A stretch of DNA of 6,200 nucleotides from an uncultured Bacteroidota bacterium. Lineage in GTDB: Bacteria; Bacteroidota; Bacteroidia; UKL13-3. A program made the translations under genes and the position numbers. The notes under the pieces are model-generated. The model was given only the letters and a program-made list of their open reading frames with translations, had not been told where the DNA came from and made no database searches. The number at the start of each line of letters is the position of its first letter. Within the stretch, counting starts at the first letter, position 1. The stretch covers positions 1 through 6,200 of the forward strand of contig CAIUEQ010000343.1 in NCBI GenBank assembly GCA_903898215.1, given 5' to 3'. Positions 1-6,200 of this stretch are shown here, piece by piece.

Positions 1-119
1 AAAACTTGTCGCCCAATCATATCGAAAATCTTAACTGATATATTTCCACTAAACTGTGCGTTGCCAAAATTAACATTTAATTCATTATTTGCAGGCACAG
101 GGAAGAGAGAAATAACTCC
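1..119 (-). other. Type A T9SS C-terminal sorting domain (partial)
   Basis: From residue about 1786 to the edge at 1824. Seen are ISLFPVPANNELNVNF, then ISVKIFDMIGRQV, matching the family order: (Y/F)P.P....L.V, a strand, and V.I.D..G..V. Such domains direct cargo through the T9SS outer-membrane translocon and are usually removed on the way to the surface. The rest of the domain, normally a few more strands, lies beyond the left edge. Confidence 0.88.
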
Positions 120-3100
120 AGGTATTTCATCAGATAAATTCACAGCAATAATATAGGTAACTGTTTTACTGTTATTTCTATCAACCTGAGTTAGGCGATA
201 ATAATTTAAGCTGTTAACAGGATTTACATGTGTGTAAGAATAATTTGTTGAAGAGATTGTGTTTCCTGCGCTTTTTACAACTTCTATTTGAGTAAAATTA
301 ACAGCATCAGTACTGTGTTCAACAATAAAATGTGAATTATTTATTTCTGAAGCAGTAGTCCATTTTACCAACACTGTTTTATCAGCTTGCTTGTTTGCTG
401 TAAAGTTAACCAAGGTAACAGGAAGAGAACTTGAATTCATGATAACGATCTCAAATCGAGTTTGGTCAAATGAAGCTGCAATACCAGTAGAAGTAGTAAA
501 TGTATAAGTGCTTGAAGTGGAAAGATTAGTAATCACGCTTAAATATTTATCCCTTAATAATACAATGTATTGTGGATCAAAATTACTTACACCATTAAAT
601 TTAAGAGTATAAGTTGTTGTTGTTGTTGCTAAATATGTATTTAGAATAATAGTATCAATTGTACTTACATTTCCAATTCCATTAAACACCAGTTTTGAAG
701 AATTCACTTTTGTAGAAGATGCGATGCTTCCCACAGAAAACCCCATTTTCATAGCATCAAAAGCATCTTCATAATTTAATGTTGCATTGCCATGAATAAA
801 AATAATGCCTTCATCATTTGAGGTACTACTACTCATCGAAACTTTTAAATTATTATTAAAATTAGATGTTGACGTTTTTCCAAACAAACCAATCTGGCCA
901 GAATCAAGTTTATATTCTTCTTGAAAGACCAAGTTTACTGCCGCATTTGTTTTAATAAAAAATGACTGACCAGTTCCAATTAAATTACTTGCTCCAAGTG
1001 TTCCTCCTGCAAATGGACTCCATGAAGCATATTGGTTCATATTTGGATTCCATATATAAATTGTATTATTAATTGAGGACGATCTAACACTTCTCCAATT
1101 AACATTCCACCAATCAATACTACATGGATATGGGTTTGAAACATAGCTCCAACCATTACCAATTCCTGCAGTATACGAGAGAGATGCAGTTTGTGTAAAT
1201 TTCACAATTGGTCCACAACTATGTAAAGTAACAGCTGAAACACTGTCTGGCATGTTAGTCATCAAAATACATCCTTCAATATTTCTATCTCCACGTACAA
1301 AAGTTCTGTATGCCGTTAATGGATTAATCGTATTATTTGTACTTGAAATAGATTGCCAAGTTGCTGATGATTCACTCCAAACAAAGCAAGAGTAAACACC
1401 TGATGCATTTTGGTCAAATCCATTTGAATTTTGAACCATACTTGATTGTGAAGTAGTATTCCAAGCACAAGGAACACCACCTGTTCCAGGACCTGTTATA
1501 AACATATCATTTTGCCACCATCTGAATGTTACGTTTTGTATCGGGCATGATAAAAATCTCCATCTTCTATTACTTGCTCCTCCGGGAATATATCTTAACC
1601 AACAAACGTTTCCTAATACATCTGCACCATTTAGAAGCTGACCAATTTGTGCAGTTCCAGTAGGGCCTGATAATAAAGTAAGATTATTATTTGTTTGTAC
1701 AACAACTCCTGAAGTAACATTCATATTCATATTGGCTGCCACTGATGAAGTTCCTGTCATAGTTGTAGTTCCGTATCCATAAAAATTAACATTGTAATAG
1801 GCTACCCCTGCAACAAATTGGTTTGTACCAACATAATTAACCGTAGAGCCTGTGGTTCCCGAAATTAAGCCGGTTCCGGTATTCGTTAAATTACCATAAA
1901 TAATAGTTGTTGTATTTGTTGAAAAAAACTTTGAAGACGAATCGGTACATATAATATTTCCATAAGATGTAACTGGAGAAATAACCTGGTTTCCTGAATG
2001 TGCATTAAAAACAACTGTTGATTTATGATCAAGTGTAATCGGTAGACTTCCTATCAAAGAATTTGCTCCTCCTAGTCCACCTAATTTTGATGTATACACA
2101 ACACCACCACTATCAACCTGAACAGAAGTTGCTGATGTAATATTAAAATTACTGTCATTTAAAATACCTGTACTTTTAACAATTACTTTACCGTTTGGCA
2201 CTAAAATATTACCTCCTAAAACTACATTCGTAGATATGATTAAATCTCCGGTGAAGCCCGTTACAGGCATATCTGTAGAACCAATAGTTGCTGGTGGATT
2301 ATTTGTATTTGTATCAGAACACATCTCCACAGTTACATTTGTACCCATTAATGCAGGTGAAGAAAGAATACCTCCACATCTAAATAAATAAGAATTGTTT
2401 GCGAAGGATAAATTAGTTCCTCCATTAACAACACCACCTAATAATTGCATACGAGTAACTACAGTTTTTGTTGTATTGATATTTACGTTTCCACTTAATA
2501 TATCAATAGAATGAGGAACATTTGATGTTCCTGATTGCCAAAGTACCGAATATGCATCTAAAGTATAATCTCTATTAATAGCTAACTTCGAAACTCCTGT
2601 CCATGTTGGTGTGCTACCAATAACGTTACCTCCGTGATTTAAAATAATATAATCAACTATATTATTACATGCGGCTAGGGTAACAGTTGCATTTGTAATA
2701 CTAAGCGTTTGAATCCCAACATTTCCGGCACATAAGCCACTTAAGTCAACATTACCAGAATCAATTTTTAAAATAATATTAACACTGCTGCAATAATTTC
2801 CTCCTAAAGGATTTAGATGAGCTGAGTTAAGAATTTCAAGAGGATGTATTTTATTAGTACAGTTAGAAAAAGTAATATTTGAACACGCATACACATTTGA
2901 ACTATGATTTAAAGTCATCGAACATACATTGAGTTTGCCAAAGACTTTTGTAACATGACCGCTATTATCGGCTGAAAAATCACGACAGTTTAAGGTGTCA
3001 TAAATGTATAATTTTGAATTCCCATCGCAGAGTATGTCTCTACAAACTGCATGAAATCCAGGAGTTACTGTAACACTATCTGAATTGCGAATATGAACAT

Positions 3101-5474
3101 TATCACATGCGTTTGGTATTCTTCCTAAATCCCAAGTTGTTGGGTCATTCCAATTACCGTTTTTTACTGAATTAATTGTACGAATACATATAGCACAAGC
3201 GCAAACTAAACTAGCAGTTGGACAATAATAGTAAACCAAAGTTAATGTATCTGTAGCAGTTGTATTTAATATAGCCGAACTATTCCCTGTTGGAAATGTA
3301 GATGACGATTGGGTATTTGTATAAGCAGTAAAACTCACAGAATCTAAACCTGTATATGCAGCTAATATTGAAGGTGTAGTTATTATAGTAGAATCCGATT
3401 TAGAACTTGTATGAAATCCAAAAGTGCGTCCACTTGTTCCTGCATAATCTTTTGTTCCATCATATCCAGTTGAATAAAATGTATCTAAAATTGTTTGGGG
3501 GGTAATACCATAAACGAAACCGGGGCCCGCACAACTCATTGTGCCCGTAGTTTGAATACTCACCAAAGCTTTTGTTCCAGCAGCCATACTTCCCAAAATC
3601 TCGACTTTATTACTTGTAGTAAATGAACCATTTGAAATTAATTTCACCCCTGTTAGTGTACCAATACAAGTATCAAATTTTATGGCACTTTTAATTTTCA
3701 AATTACTGCCCGACCAATCTGTAGTATTAACAGGAAAAATAATCTTCTGAATCATTGTTAATGCACCTGAACCAGTATTACAAACAGGAACAGTTGACAT
3801 AACCTTAGGTGTTGTAACTAATACAGTTTGGTAAGTGATATTAGTACAACCTGCTGCATTAGTAGTAATCAACTTTGCATTATAGATACCATAATTTGCA
3901 TAAGATTTTGTAATAGTACTTGAGGTAGAAAAGCTACCGTCTCCAAAATCCCAATTATATGTTTCTCCAGATAATGAACCATATGCAACAAAAGAAAAAC
4001 TGTTACTGCTTAAAGGCTGTGTAGTTGCTGAAGGATTGGTTGTATAAGCAAAAGTTGATGGATTAGTTGAAAGTGTTATACTTTTAACTTCTGTACAATT
4101 ATTAGCATCAGTAACTGTTACTGTATATGTTCCGGCTGAGAGGCCCGTTGCTGTAGCTGTTAATTGAACCGGAGTTGTATTCCAAGAATATGAATATGCC
4201 CCTGTTCCACCTGTAACATTGGCTGTTGCTGTACCTGAAGTTCCTGAAATGCAATTACTACTTGTTGGAGTACTAATTGAAATTTGTAAAGGCGCATTAG
4301 GTTGTGTAATAGTTAAGGTTTTATTAGTAATAAAACAATTTAAATCTTTATTTCTAATTGTATAAGTACCGGCAGCAAGATTATTAAAAGTAGAAGATAT
4401 TTGATAATTTATTCCATCTTTTGACCATGTATATGGGCTTGTTCCCCCTATTGCTGAAAATGTAACACTACCTATAGTTGCTCCATAACAAGAAATGTTT
4501 GTTTGAGAAGTAGTAGTTACATTAGTTGCACATGATAATCTTGTAACATTTATTCCTGTAAAAGGAGAACTGGCAAAGGTTCCACCACAAAAATATACAG
4601 TATCGTTTTGTAATTTAATTTTAGTGACAGATCCACTTCCTACTACTCCGCCTAAAAGATTCATTCTGTTTTTCACACAAAGTGTATCGTTTGTAGTTAT
4701 AACTCCGCTTAAAACATTAACAGTAAGTGGTACATTAGATGTGTTTGTGCCTGCACCCCATATTTTTGAAGTGTTTGTTAATGTATAGTTTCTATTAAAG
4801 GCAAGTATAGCATTTTGACCATAAGCTAATGTTCCAGTTGTAGTAAAATCCCCACCAGAATTTAATGTTAATGTACCATTAATTGTAATATTACAGCTAC
4901 CTAAATCAAGTGTGCCATTAGTTATCGTAATATTATTATAAATAATATCGCAGTCATTTATGTTGGTATTTCCAGTAATGTTTAATGTACCTGCGATTAC
5001 ATTTTTTCCAGTACAATCTTTATTAAACCTAAAGCGAGAACCATTAAGTATTGAAATAGGATTTGAAACATTGGCACAATTGGTAATGGTAACATCCTTT
5101 CCATTACCGTAAAAATTTGATGTATTATCTAATACTAAATAACAAGCAACAAAATCGGCATTCAAACAAATATTAGAACTGTTATCAAGATGAACCATTC
5201 CATTACATCTCAAAGGTGCATTCACATTCAATAGTGAACCATTATCTAGGTGTAATTCGTTGCAAACTGTTGAAACATTTAATGATACAATTGCGCTGTT
5301 TTCAATATGCACATTGTCTGTTGAATTTGGAACACGATGTAAATCCCAAATATTTGCATCATACCAATCACCTGAAGTAATAGTATGAATATCTTGATAC
5401 GCGGATGCAGTATTGAGCAACGCAAAAAAAGATAACATGAAAAATGTTAAAAGAATTTTTTTGAAGTTTTTCAT
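1..5474 (-). CDS. Giant multidomain T9SS-secreted surface protein (partial, C-terminus cut by window edge)
   Basis: One open frame of 1,824 codons runs from ATG at 5474 to the left edge with no stop. I do not recognise a named gene. Domains in order are: signal peptide (1-25); beta-helix-like module copy 1 (about 30-318); two SprB-type repeats (about 326-470); PKD domain (about 475-555, motif WDFGDGS at 508-514); a domain resembling choice-of-anchor E (about 565-752); module copy 2 (about 768-1056); Thr/Ser/Asn-rich strand repeats (1057-1284); a Trp-rich T9SS-cargo domain (about 1285-1510); a fibronectin-III-like domain (about 1683-1775); and a type A sorting domain from about 1786. No enzyme motif is visible. 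The family suggests a surface adhesin or structural protein, which is inference. The start is chosen because MKNFKKILL gives a basic n-region before the hydrophobic core. The stretch before the ATG is A-rich with no Shine-Dalgarno, as is usual in Bacteroidota. The missing end is probably only a few dozen residues. Confidence 0.96.
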   Translation of the reverse strand, partial: MKNFKKILLTFFMLSFFALLNTASAYQDIHTITSGDWYDANIWDLHRVPNSTDNVHIENSAIVSLNVSTVCNELHLDNGSLLNVNAPLRCNGMVHLDNSSNICLNADFVACYLVLDNTSNFYGNGKDVTITNCANVSNPISILNGSRFRFNKDCTGKNVIAGTLNITGNTNINDCDIIYNNITITNGTLDLGSCNITINGTLTLNSGGDFTTTGTLAYGQNAILAFNRNYTLTNTSKIWGAGTNTSNVPLTVNVLSGVITTNDTLCVKNRMNLLGGVVGSGSVTKIKLQNDTVYFCGGTFASSPFTGINVTRLSCATNVTTTSQTNISCYGATIGSVTFSAIGGTSPYTWSKDGINYQISSTFNNLAAGTYTIRNKDLNCFITNKTLTITQPNAPLQISISTPTSSNCISGTSGTATANVTGGTGAYSYSWNTTPVQLTATATGLSAGTYTVTVTDANNCTEVKSITLSTNPSTFAYTTNPSATTQPLSSNSFSFVAYGSLSGETYNWDFGDGSFSTSSTITKSYANYGIYNAKLITTNAAGCTNITYQTVLVTTPKVMSTVPVCNTGSGALTMIQKIIFPVNTTDWSGSNLKIKSAIKFDTCIGTLTGVKLISNGSFTTSNKVEILGSMAAGTKALVSIQTTGTMSCAGPGFVYGITPQTILDTFYSTGYDGTKDYAGTSGRTFGFHTSSKSDSTIITTPSILAAYTGLDSVSFTAYTNTQSSSTFPTGNSSAILNTTATDTLTLVYYYCPTASLVCACAICIRTINSVKNGNWNDPTTWDLGRIPNACDNVHIRNSDSVTVTPGFHAVCRDILCDGNSKLYIYDTLNCRDFSADNSGHVTKVFGKLNVCSMTLNHSSNVYACSNITFSNCTNKIHPLEILNSAHLNPLGGNYCSSVNIILKIDSGNVDLSGLCAGNVGIQTLSITNATVTLAACNNIVDYIILNHGGNVIGSTPTWTGVSKLAINRDYTLDAYSVLWQSGTSNVPHSIDILSGNVNINTTKTVVTRMQLLGGVVNGGTNLSFANNSYLFRCGGILSSPALMGTNVTVEMCSDTNTNNPPATIGSTDMPVTGFTGDLIISTNVVLGGNILVPNGKVIVKSTGILNDSNFNITSATSVQVDSGGVVYTSKLGGLGGANSLIGSLPITLDHKSTVVFNAHSGNQVISPVTSYGNIICTDSSSKFFSTNTTTIIYGNLTNTGTGLISGTTGSTVNYVGTNQFVAGVAYYNVNFYGYGTTTMTGTSSVAANMNMNVTSGVVVQTNNNLTLLSGPTGTAQIGQLLNGADVLGNVCWLRYIPGGASNRRWRFLSCPIQNVTFRWWQNDMFITGPGTGGVPCAWNTTSQSSMVQNSNGFDQNASGVYSCFVWSESSATWQSISSTNNTINPLTAYRTFVRGDRNIEGCILMTNMPDSVSAVTLHSCGPIVKFTQTASLSYTAGIGNGWSYVSNPYPCSIDWWNVNWRSVRSSSINNTIYIWNPNMNQYASWSPFAGGTLGASNLIGTGQSFFIKTNAAVNLVFQEEYKLDSGQIGLFGKTSTSNFNNNLKVSMSSSTSNDEGIIFIHGNATLNYEDAFDAMKMGFSVGSIASSTKVNSSKLVFNGIGNVSTIDTIILNTYLATTTTTYTLKFNGVSNFDPQYIVLLRDKYLSVITNLSTSSTYTFTTSTGIAASFDQTRFEIVIMNSSSLPVTLVNFTANKQADKTVLVKWTTASEINNSHFIVEHSTDAVNFTQIEVVKSAGNTISSTNYSYTHVNPVNSLNYYRLTQVDRNNSKTVTYIIAVNLSDEIPGVISLFPVPANNELNVNFGNAQFSGNISVKIFDMIGRQV
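150..428 (-). other. Fibronectin-III-like domain next to the sorting signal
   Basis: Residues about 1683-1775. SLPVTLVNFTANKQ is followed by VLVKWTTASEINNSHFIVEHS (W at 1705) and LNYYRLTQVD. The pattern LPV.L..F.a, then W.TASE.NN..F.VE.S, then YYRL.Q.D is the usual module immediately before type A T9SS sorting domains. It marks the approach to the true C-terminus. Confidence 0.8.
613..627. repeat. Five-unit GTT trinucleotide run inside the giant gene
   Basis: Five GTT units on the plus strand lie in frame and contribute to a run of five Thr residues (ATTTTTY). Gain or loss of whole units would keep the frame. It is short and could be chance in Thr-rich coding DNA. Confidence 0.5.
945..1622 (-). 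other. Trp-rich domain typical of T9SS cargo, in the surface protein
   Basis: Residues about 1285-1510. Landmarks are RYIPGGASNRRWRFLSCP (1294-1311), GWSYVSNPYP (1441-1450), IYIWNPNMNQYASW and GTGQSFFIKTNA (Q at 1503). In other Bacteroidota proteins the equivalents (YIP..R.WRFLS.P, GW..VGNPYP, Y.WN....Y, I..GQ.FFV) sit just before the fibronectin-like and sorting domains. Function is unknown. I recognise the pattern but cannot name a family with certainty. Confidence 0.6.
1623..2306 (-). other. Thr/Ser/Asn-rich beta-strand stretch of the surface protein
   Basis: Residues 1057-1284. Short alternating strands with turns rich in Gly, Asn and Thr, such as GNLTNTGTGLISG, YYNVNFYGYGTTTMTG and NMNMNVTSGVVV. 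This is the pattern often seen in Bacteroidota secreted proteins between adhesive modules and the C-terminal region. Cysteine almost disappears here, in contrast with the laddered modules. It probably forms a further beta-helix or stalk. No specific family is recognised. Confidence 0.55.
2307..3173 (-). repeat. Protein-level duplicated module, copy 2 (cysteine-laddered beta-helix-like)
   Basis: Residues about 768-1056. It opens with NGNWNDPTTWDLGRIPN and DNVHI, and ends through NRDYTL, SNVP, LSG, RMQLLGGVV and CGG, the same landmarks in the same order as copy 1. The offset between copies stays between 737 and 742 residues throughout, so almost no net insertion has occurred since duplication. 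Ladder cysteines at 811, 830, 851, 872, 895, 915 and 936 match the seven in copy 1. Two more (1033, 1052) match 296 and 315. Extra cysteines at 816 and 864 have no partner in copy 1. Confidence 0.85.
3219..3782 (-). other. Domain resembling choice-of-anchor E, in the surface protein
   Basis: Residues about 565-752. Features seen are FPVNTTDWSGSNLKI, KFDTCIGTLTGVKL (compare the family's FDPSLGTLTGV), a middle Gly/Thr-rich part, and a closing LAAYTGLDSVSFTAYT with LTLVYYYC. This order matches what I remember of choice-of-anchor E domains, found in secreted proteins that carry various C-terminal anchors. The assignment is by eye and moderate. It is followed directly by a tight cysteine cluster and then module copy 2. 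Confidence 0.5.
3810..4052 (-). other. PKD domain in the surface protein
   Basis: Residues about 475-555. The diagnostic motif is YNWDFGDGS at 506-514, followed by strands ending in SYANYGIYNAKLITTNAAGC, the usual PKD closing pattern (H/S-x-Y-x3-G-x-Y-x-V). PKD domains are immunoglobulin-like extracellular spacers or contact modules. This one carries no catalytic residues. Confidence 0.85.
4065..4499 (-). other. Two SprB-type repeats in the surface protein
   Basis: Residues about 326-395 and 407-470. Each has the family pattern: an opening Cys, a GGT..PY/AY.W segment (GGTSPYTWSKDG; GGTGAYSYSWNT), then L-x-AGTYT (NLAAGTYTI; GLSAGTYTV), D-x-N-C (DLNC; DANNC) and a closing strand (TLTITQP; SITLS). 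SprB repeats are known from the Flavobacterium gliding adhesin and many other secreted Bacteroidota proteins. Here there are only two, and they link the first beta-helix module to the PKD domain. Confidence 0.85.
4521..5387 (-). repeat. Protein-level duplicated module, copy 1 (cysteine-laddered beta-helix-like)
   Basis: Residues about 30-318. It opens with GDWYDANIWDLHRVPN, the W-x5-W entry motif common in Bacteroidota secreted proteins, followed by DNVHI. It continues with short beta-strand-like repeats rich in Asn, Thr and Leu and contains landmarks NRNYTL, SNVP, LSG, RMNLLGGVV and CGG. Cysteines at 71, 90, 111, 133, 154, 175 and 194 fall every 19-22 residues, the size of one rung of a parallel beta-helix. 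The same landmarks recur in copy 2 about 740 residues later. The relation is clear in protein but not as a DNA repeat, so the duplication is old. The beta-helix fold is inferred from the periodicity. Confidence 0.85.
5400..5474 (-). other. Sec signal peptide of the giant surface protein
   Basis: Residues 1-25 have a Lys-rich n-region (KNFKK), a hydrophobic core (ILLTFFMLSFFALL) and a small-residue end, NTASA, before Tyr26. This fits signal peptidase I cleavage after Ala25. No lipobox cysteine is present, so it is not a lipoprotein. It agrees with the T9SS domain at the other end, since T9SS cargo first crosses the inner membrane by Sec. Confidence 0.88.
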
Positions 5475-5585
5475 TTTGTTTTTGACTAAAGTTTTAAATT
5501 GTTGTTGGTTTCATGCAAAAACCGAGAGCAATATCATTTCACTTTAGCCTCATTATTTTATAAATTATACATTGTTAAGTATTAG

Positions 5586-5614
5586 CAAAGATTTGTGTGG
5601 ATTGAAGGTACAAA
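5586..5614 (-). promoter_or_regulatory. Candidate Bacteroidota promoter for the giant surface gene
   Basis: On the minus strand TTTG (5614-5611) is followed after 17 bases by AATCTTTG (5593-5586). The Bacteroidota housekeeping consensus is TTTG, about 17-20 bases, then TAnnTTTG, so only one base of the -7 box differs. The start site would be near 5580, leaving a leader of about 105 bases. A perfect -7 box (TAGTTTTG, 5651-5644) lies further upstream but has no TTG at the right spacing. Confidence 0.4.
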
Positions 5615-5671
5615 CAGCTAATTTCAAATCATCCATTTTTGATCAAAACTATTTTTTCGAAACAAGTTACA

Positions 5672-5710
5672 TAAATCACTGATATTATGTTTATTGTGAT
5701 TTAAATAAAC
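5672..5710. promoter_or_regulatory. Two overlapping inverted repeats upstream of the promoter
   Basis: TAAATCAC (5672-5679) is matched perfectly by GTGATTTA (5696-5703) across a 16-base spacer. GTTTATT (5689-5695) is matched perfectly by AATAAAC (5704-5710). The second pair interleaves with the first. The site lies about 60-90 bases upstream of the candidate promoter. It could be an operator. AT-rich sequence makes such repeats fairly easy to get by chance. Confidence 0.3.
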
Positions 5711-5831
5711 GATATTGTTTAAGCCCAAAAAACAGCCTAACAACTGTACGCTTACAGGGATGTTTGGTAGTTTTAAGGAAGTAAATAATTGATAAATGAA
5801 ATAAACAGACGCTTTTAAAAGGATTTAAGGT

Positions 5832-5846
5832 AAAAGGAAACCTTTT
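5832..5846 (-). terminator. Weak hairpin after the kinase-like gene
   Basis: AAAAGG (5832-5837) and CCTTTT (5841-5846) form a 6-base stem with a 3-base loop, about 50 bases past the stop at 5893. The stem has only two G-C pairs. On the minus strand a clean T-run does not follow directly, though another TTTT comes after a further dozen bases. A second AAAAGG at 5817-5822 could pair instead. It is a possible but poor terminator. Confidence 0.25.
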
Positions 5847-5892
5847 TGATACAAACTATACTTTTGAAGTTTTAATAGCTGTTAGAGGAAAA

Positions 5893-6200
5893 TTATATTT
5901 CTAAAGAAAATGTAGTGGAATTATTCTTACCGAAAGAAACCTTAAAATTCATTTCTTGAATATTAGCAAGGTTCAAACAAATCCAAAGTTCAATATCTAA
6001 TTCGGGGGCAAATGAATCAATTTTTGAATTCTTGTCTTTAAAAAATGCTCTTACAGTTTCAGAATCAATTGGCATTCCTGTGTAAGAGATAGAGATTAAT
6101 CGTTTTTGTTTTACAATTTTTGATTCGAAAATAATCTTCGAATTTTCATCACACTGTTTTAACGATTTTGATATAATGTTTGAGAAGATATTTCCAGTAA
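5893..6200 (-). CDS. C-terminal part of a histidine-kinase-like protein with degenerate ATP-binding domain (5' end outside window)
   Basis: The frame is open from the right edge to TAA at 5895-5893, giving 101 residues. They follow the HATPase_c pattern of sensor histidine kinases in order: an N-box-like segment NIFSNIISKSLKQCDEN, a strand pair, a G1-like segment ISISYTGMPIDSE, then ELDIELWICLNLANIQ in place of the G2 box, and a closing FKVSFGKNNSTTFSLEI that matches the usual GKGSTF.F end. Key residues are lost. The Mg-binding Asn of the N box is Lys, the Asp of D-x-G-x-G is Tyr with its second Gly now Pro, and the glycines of GTGLGL are Glu, Asp and Glu. The frame is intact, so it looks like a pseudokinase rather than a decayed gene. 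Met at 6075 lies inside the domain and is not the start. The input and dimerisation domains are out of view. It is transcribed toward the giant surface gene. Confidence 0.7.
   Translation of the reverse strand, partial: TGNIFSNIISKSLKQCDENSKIIFESKIVKQKRLISISYTGMPIDSETVRAFFKDKNSKIDSFAPELDIELWICLNLANIQEMNFKVSFGKNNSTTFSLEI

Larger units (their letters stand above)
5475..5892. other. Intergenic region of 418 bases, no gene seen
   Basis: No convincing coding frame on either strand, and no tRNA-like or known riboswitch structure by eye. It contains the candidate promoter (5586-5614), the overlapping inverted repeats (5672-5710), a small hairpin CTGTA-CGCT-TACAG (5744-5757), the palindrome CTTTTAAAAG (5812-5821) and the weak hairpin at 5832-5846. 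The 20 bases before the start at 5474 are A-rich with no Shine-Dalgarno. Confidence 0.7.

Noticed and set aside
4065..4499. SprB repeats as evidence that this is the gliding adhesin SprB.
   Set aside because: SprB is far larger with many repeats. Two repeats of this type are common in unrelated secreted Bacteroidota proteins.
1..5474. Possible frameshift or gene boundary within the giant frame, suggested by the repeated W-x5-W opening motif at residues 37-43 and 775-781.
   Set aside because: Translation is continuous through the junction. There is no stop, second signal peptide or leader before copy 2, so this is an internal duplication in one protein.
5644..5651. Perfect -7 box TAGTTTTG on the minus strand as the main promoter.
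   Set aside because: No TTG lies 17-23 bases upstream; the nearest is about 11 bases away. The site at 5586-5614 has both elements at the right spacing, so it is preferred.
5672..5710. The interleaved arms as a folded H-type pseudoknot.
   Set aside because: No bases separate the second, third and fourth arms, so the strand could not cross an 8-base stem. Only one of the two pairings could form fully at a time.
5893..6075. A separate 60-residue gene starting at the Met codon at 6075.
   Set aside because: The frame stays open upstream to the window edge, and the Met falls in the middle of the HATPase_c-like domain, just after the G1-like glycine. It is the tail of a longer gene.

Overview
The window is AT-rich DNA that most likely comes from a member of the Bacteroidota. 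Three observations point there: a C-terminal region of the type IX secretion system (T9SS) kind, which is essentially confined to that phylum; SprB-repeat and PKD modules in a secreted protein; and an A-rich leader with no Shine-Dalgarno in front of the start codon. I cannot assign a genus.

Layout. Everything coding is on the minus strand. (1) Positions 1-5474 are one uninterrupted reading frame of 1,824 codons. It starts at 5474 and runs off the left edge of the window inside its last domain. It encodes a giant exported, probably surface-attached protein. In order it has a signal peptide, a cysteine-laddered beta-helix-like module (copy 1), two SprB-type repeats, a PKD domain, a domain resembling choice-of-anchor E, a second copy of the beta-helix module, a Thr/Ser/Asn-rich beta-strand stretch, a Trp-rich domain common near the C-terminus of T9SS cargo, a fibronectin-III-like domain and the start of a type A T9SS sorting domain. 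(2) Positions 5475-5892 are a 418-base intergenic region. It holds a plausible Bacteroidota promoter for the giant gene, two overlapping inverted repeats upstream of that promoter, and a weak hairpin after the neighbouring gene. (3) Positions 5893-6200 are the last 101 codons of a gene that enters from the right edge. They look like the ATP-binding domain of a sensor histidine kinase whose nucleotide-binding residues have been lost.

How they fit together. The two genes point the same way, but the spacing and the candidate promoter suggest separate transcription. The giant protein would cross the inner membrane by Sec and the outer membrane by T9SS, ending as an adhesin-like or structural surface protein. 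Whether the kinase-like protein controls it cannot be told from the sequence. The most distinctive observations are the periodic cysteine ladder, kept at seven positions in both copies of the duplicated module, and the degenerate histidine-kinase domain.
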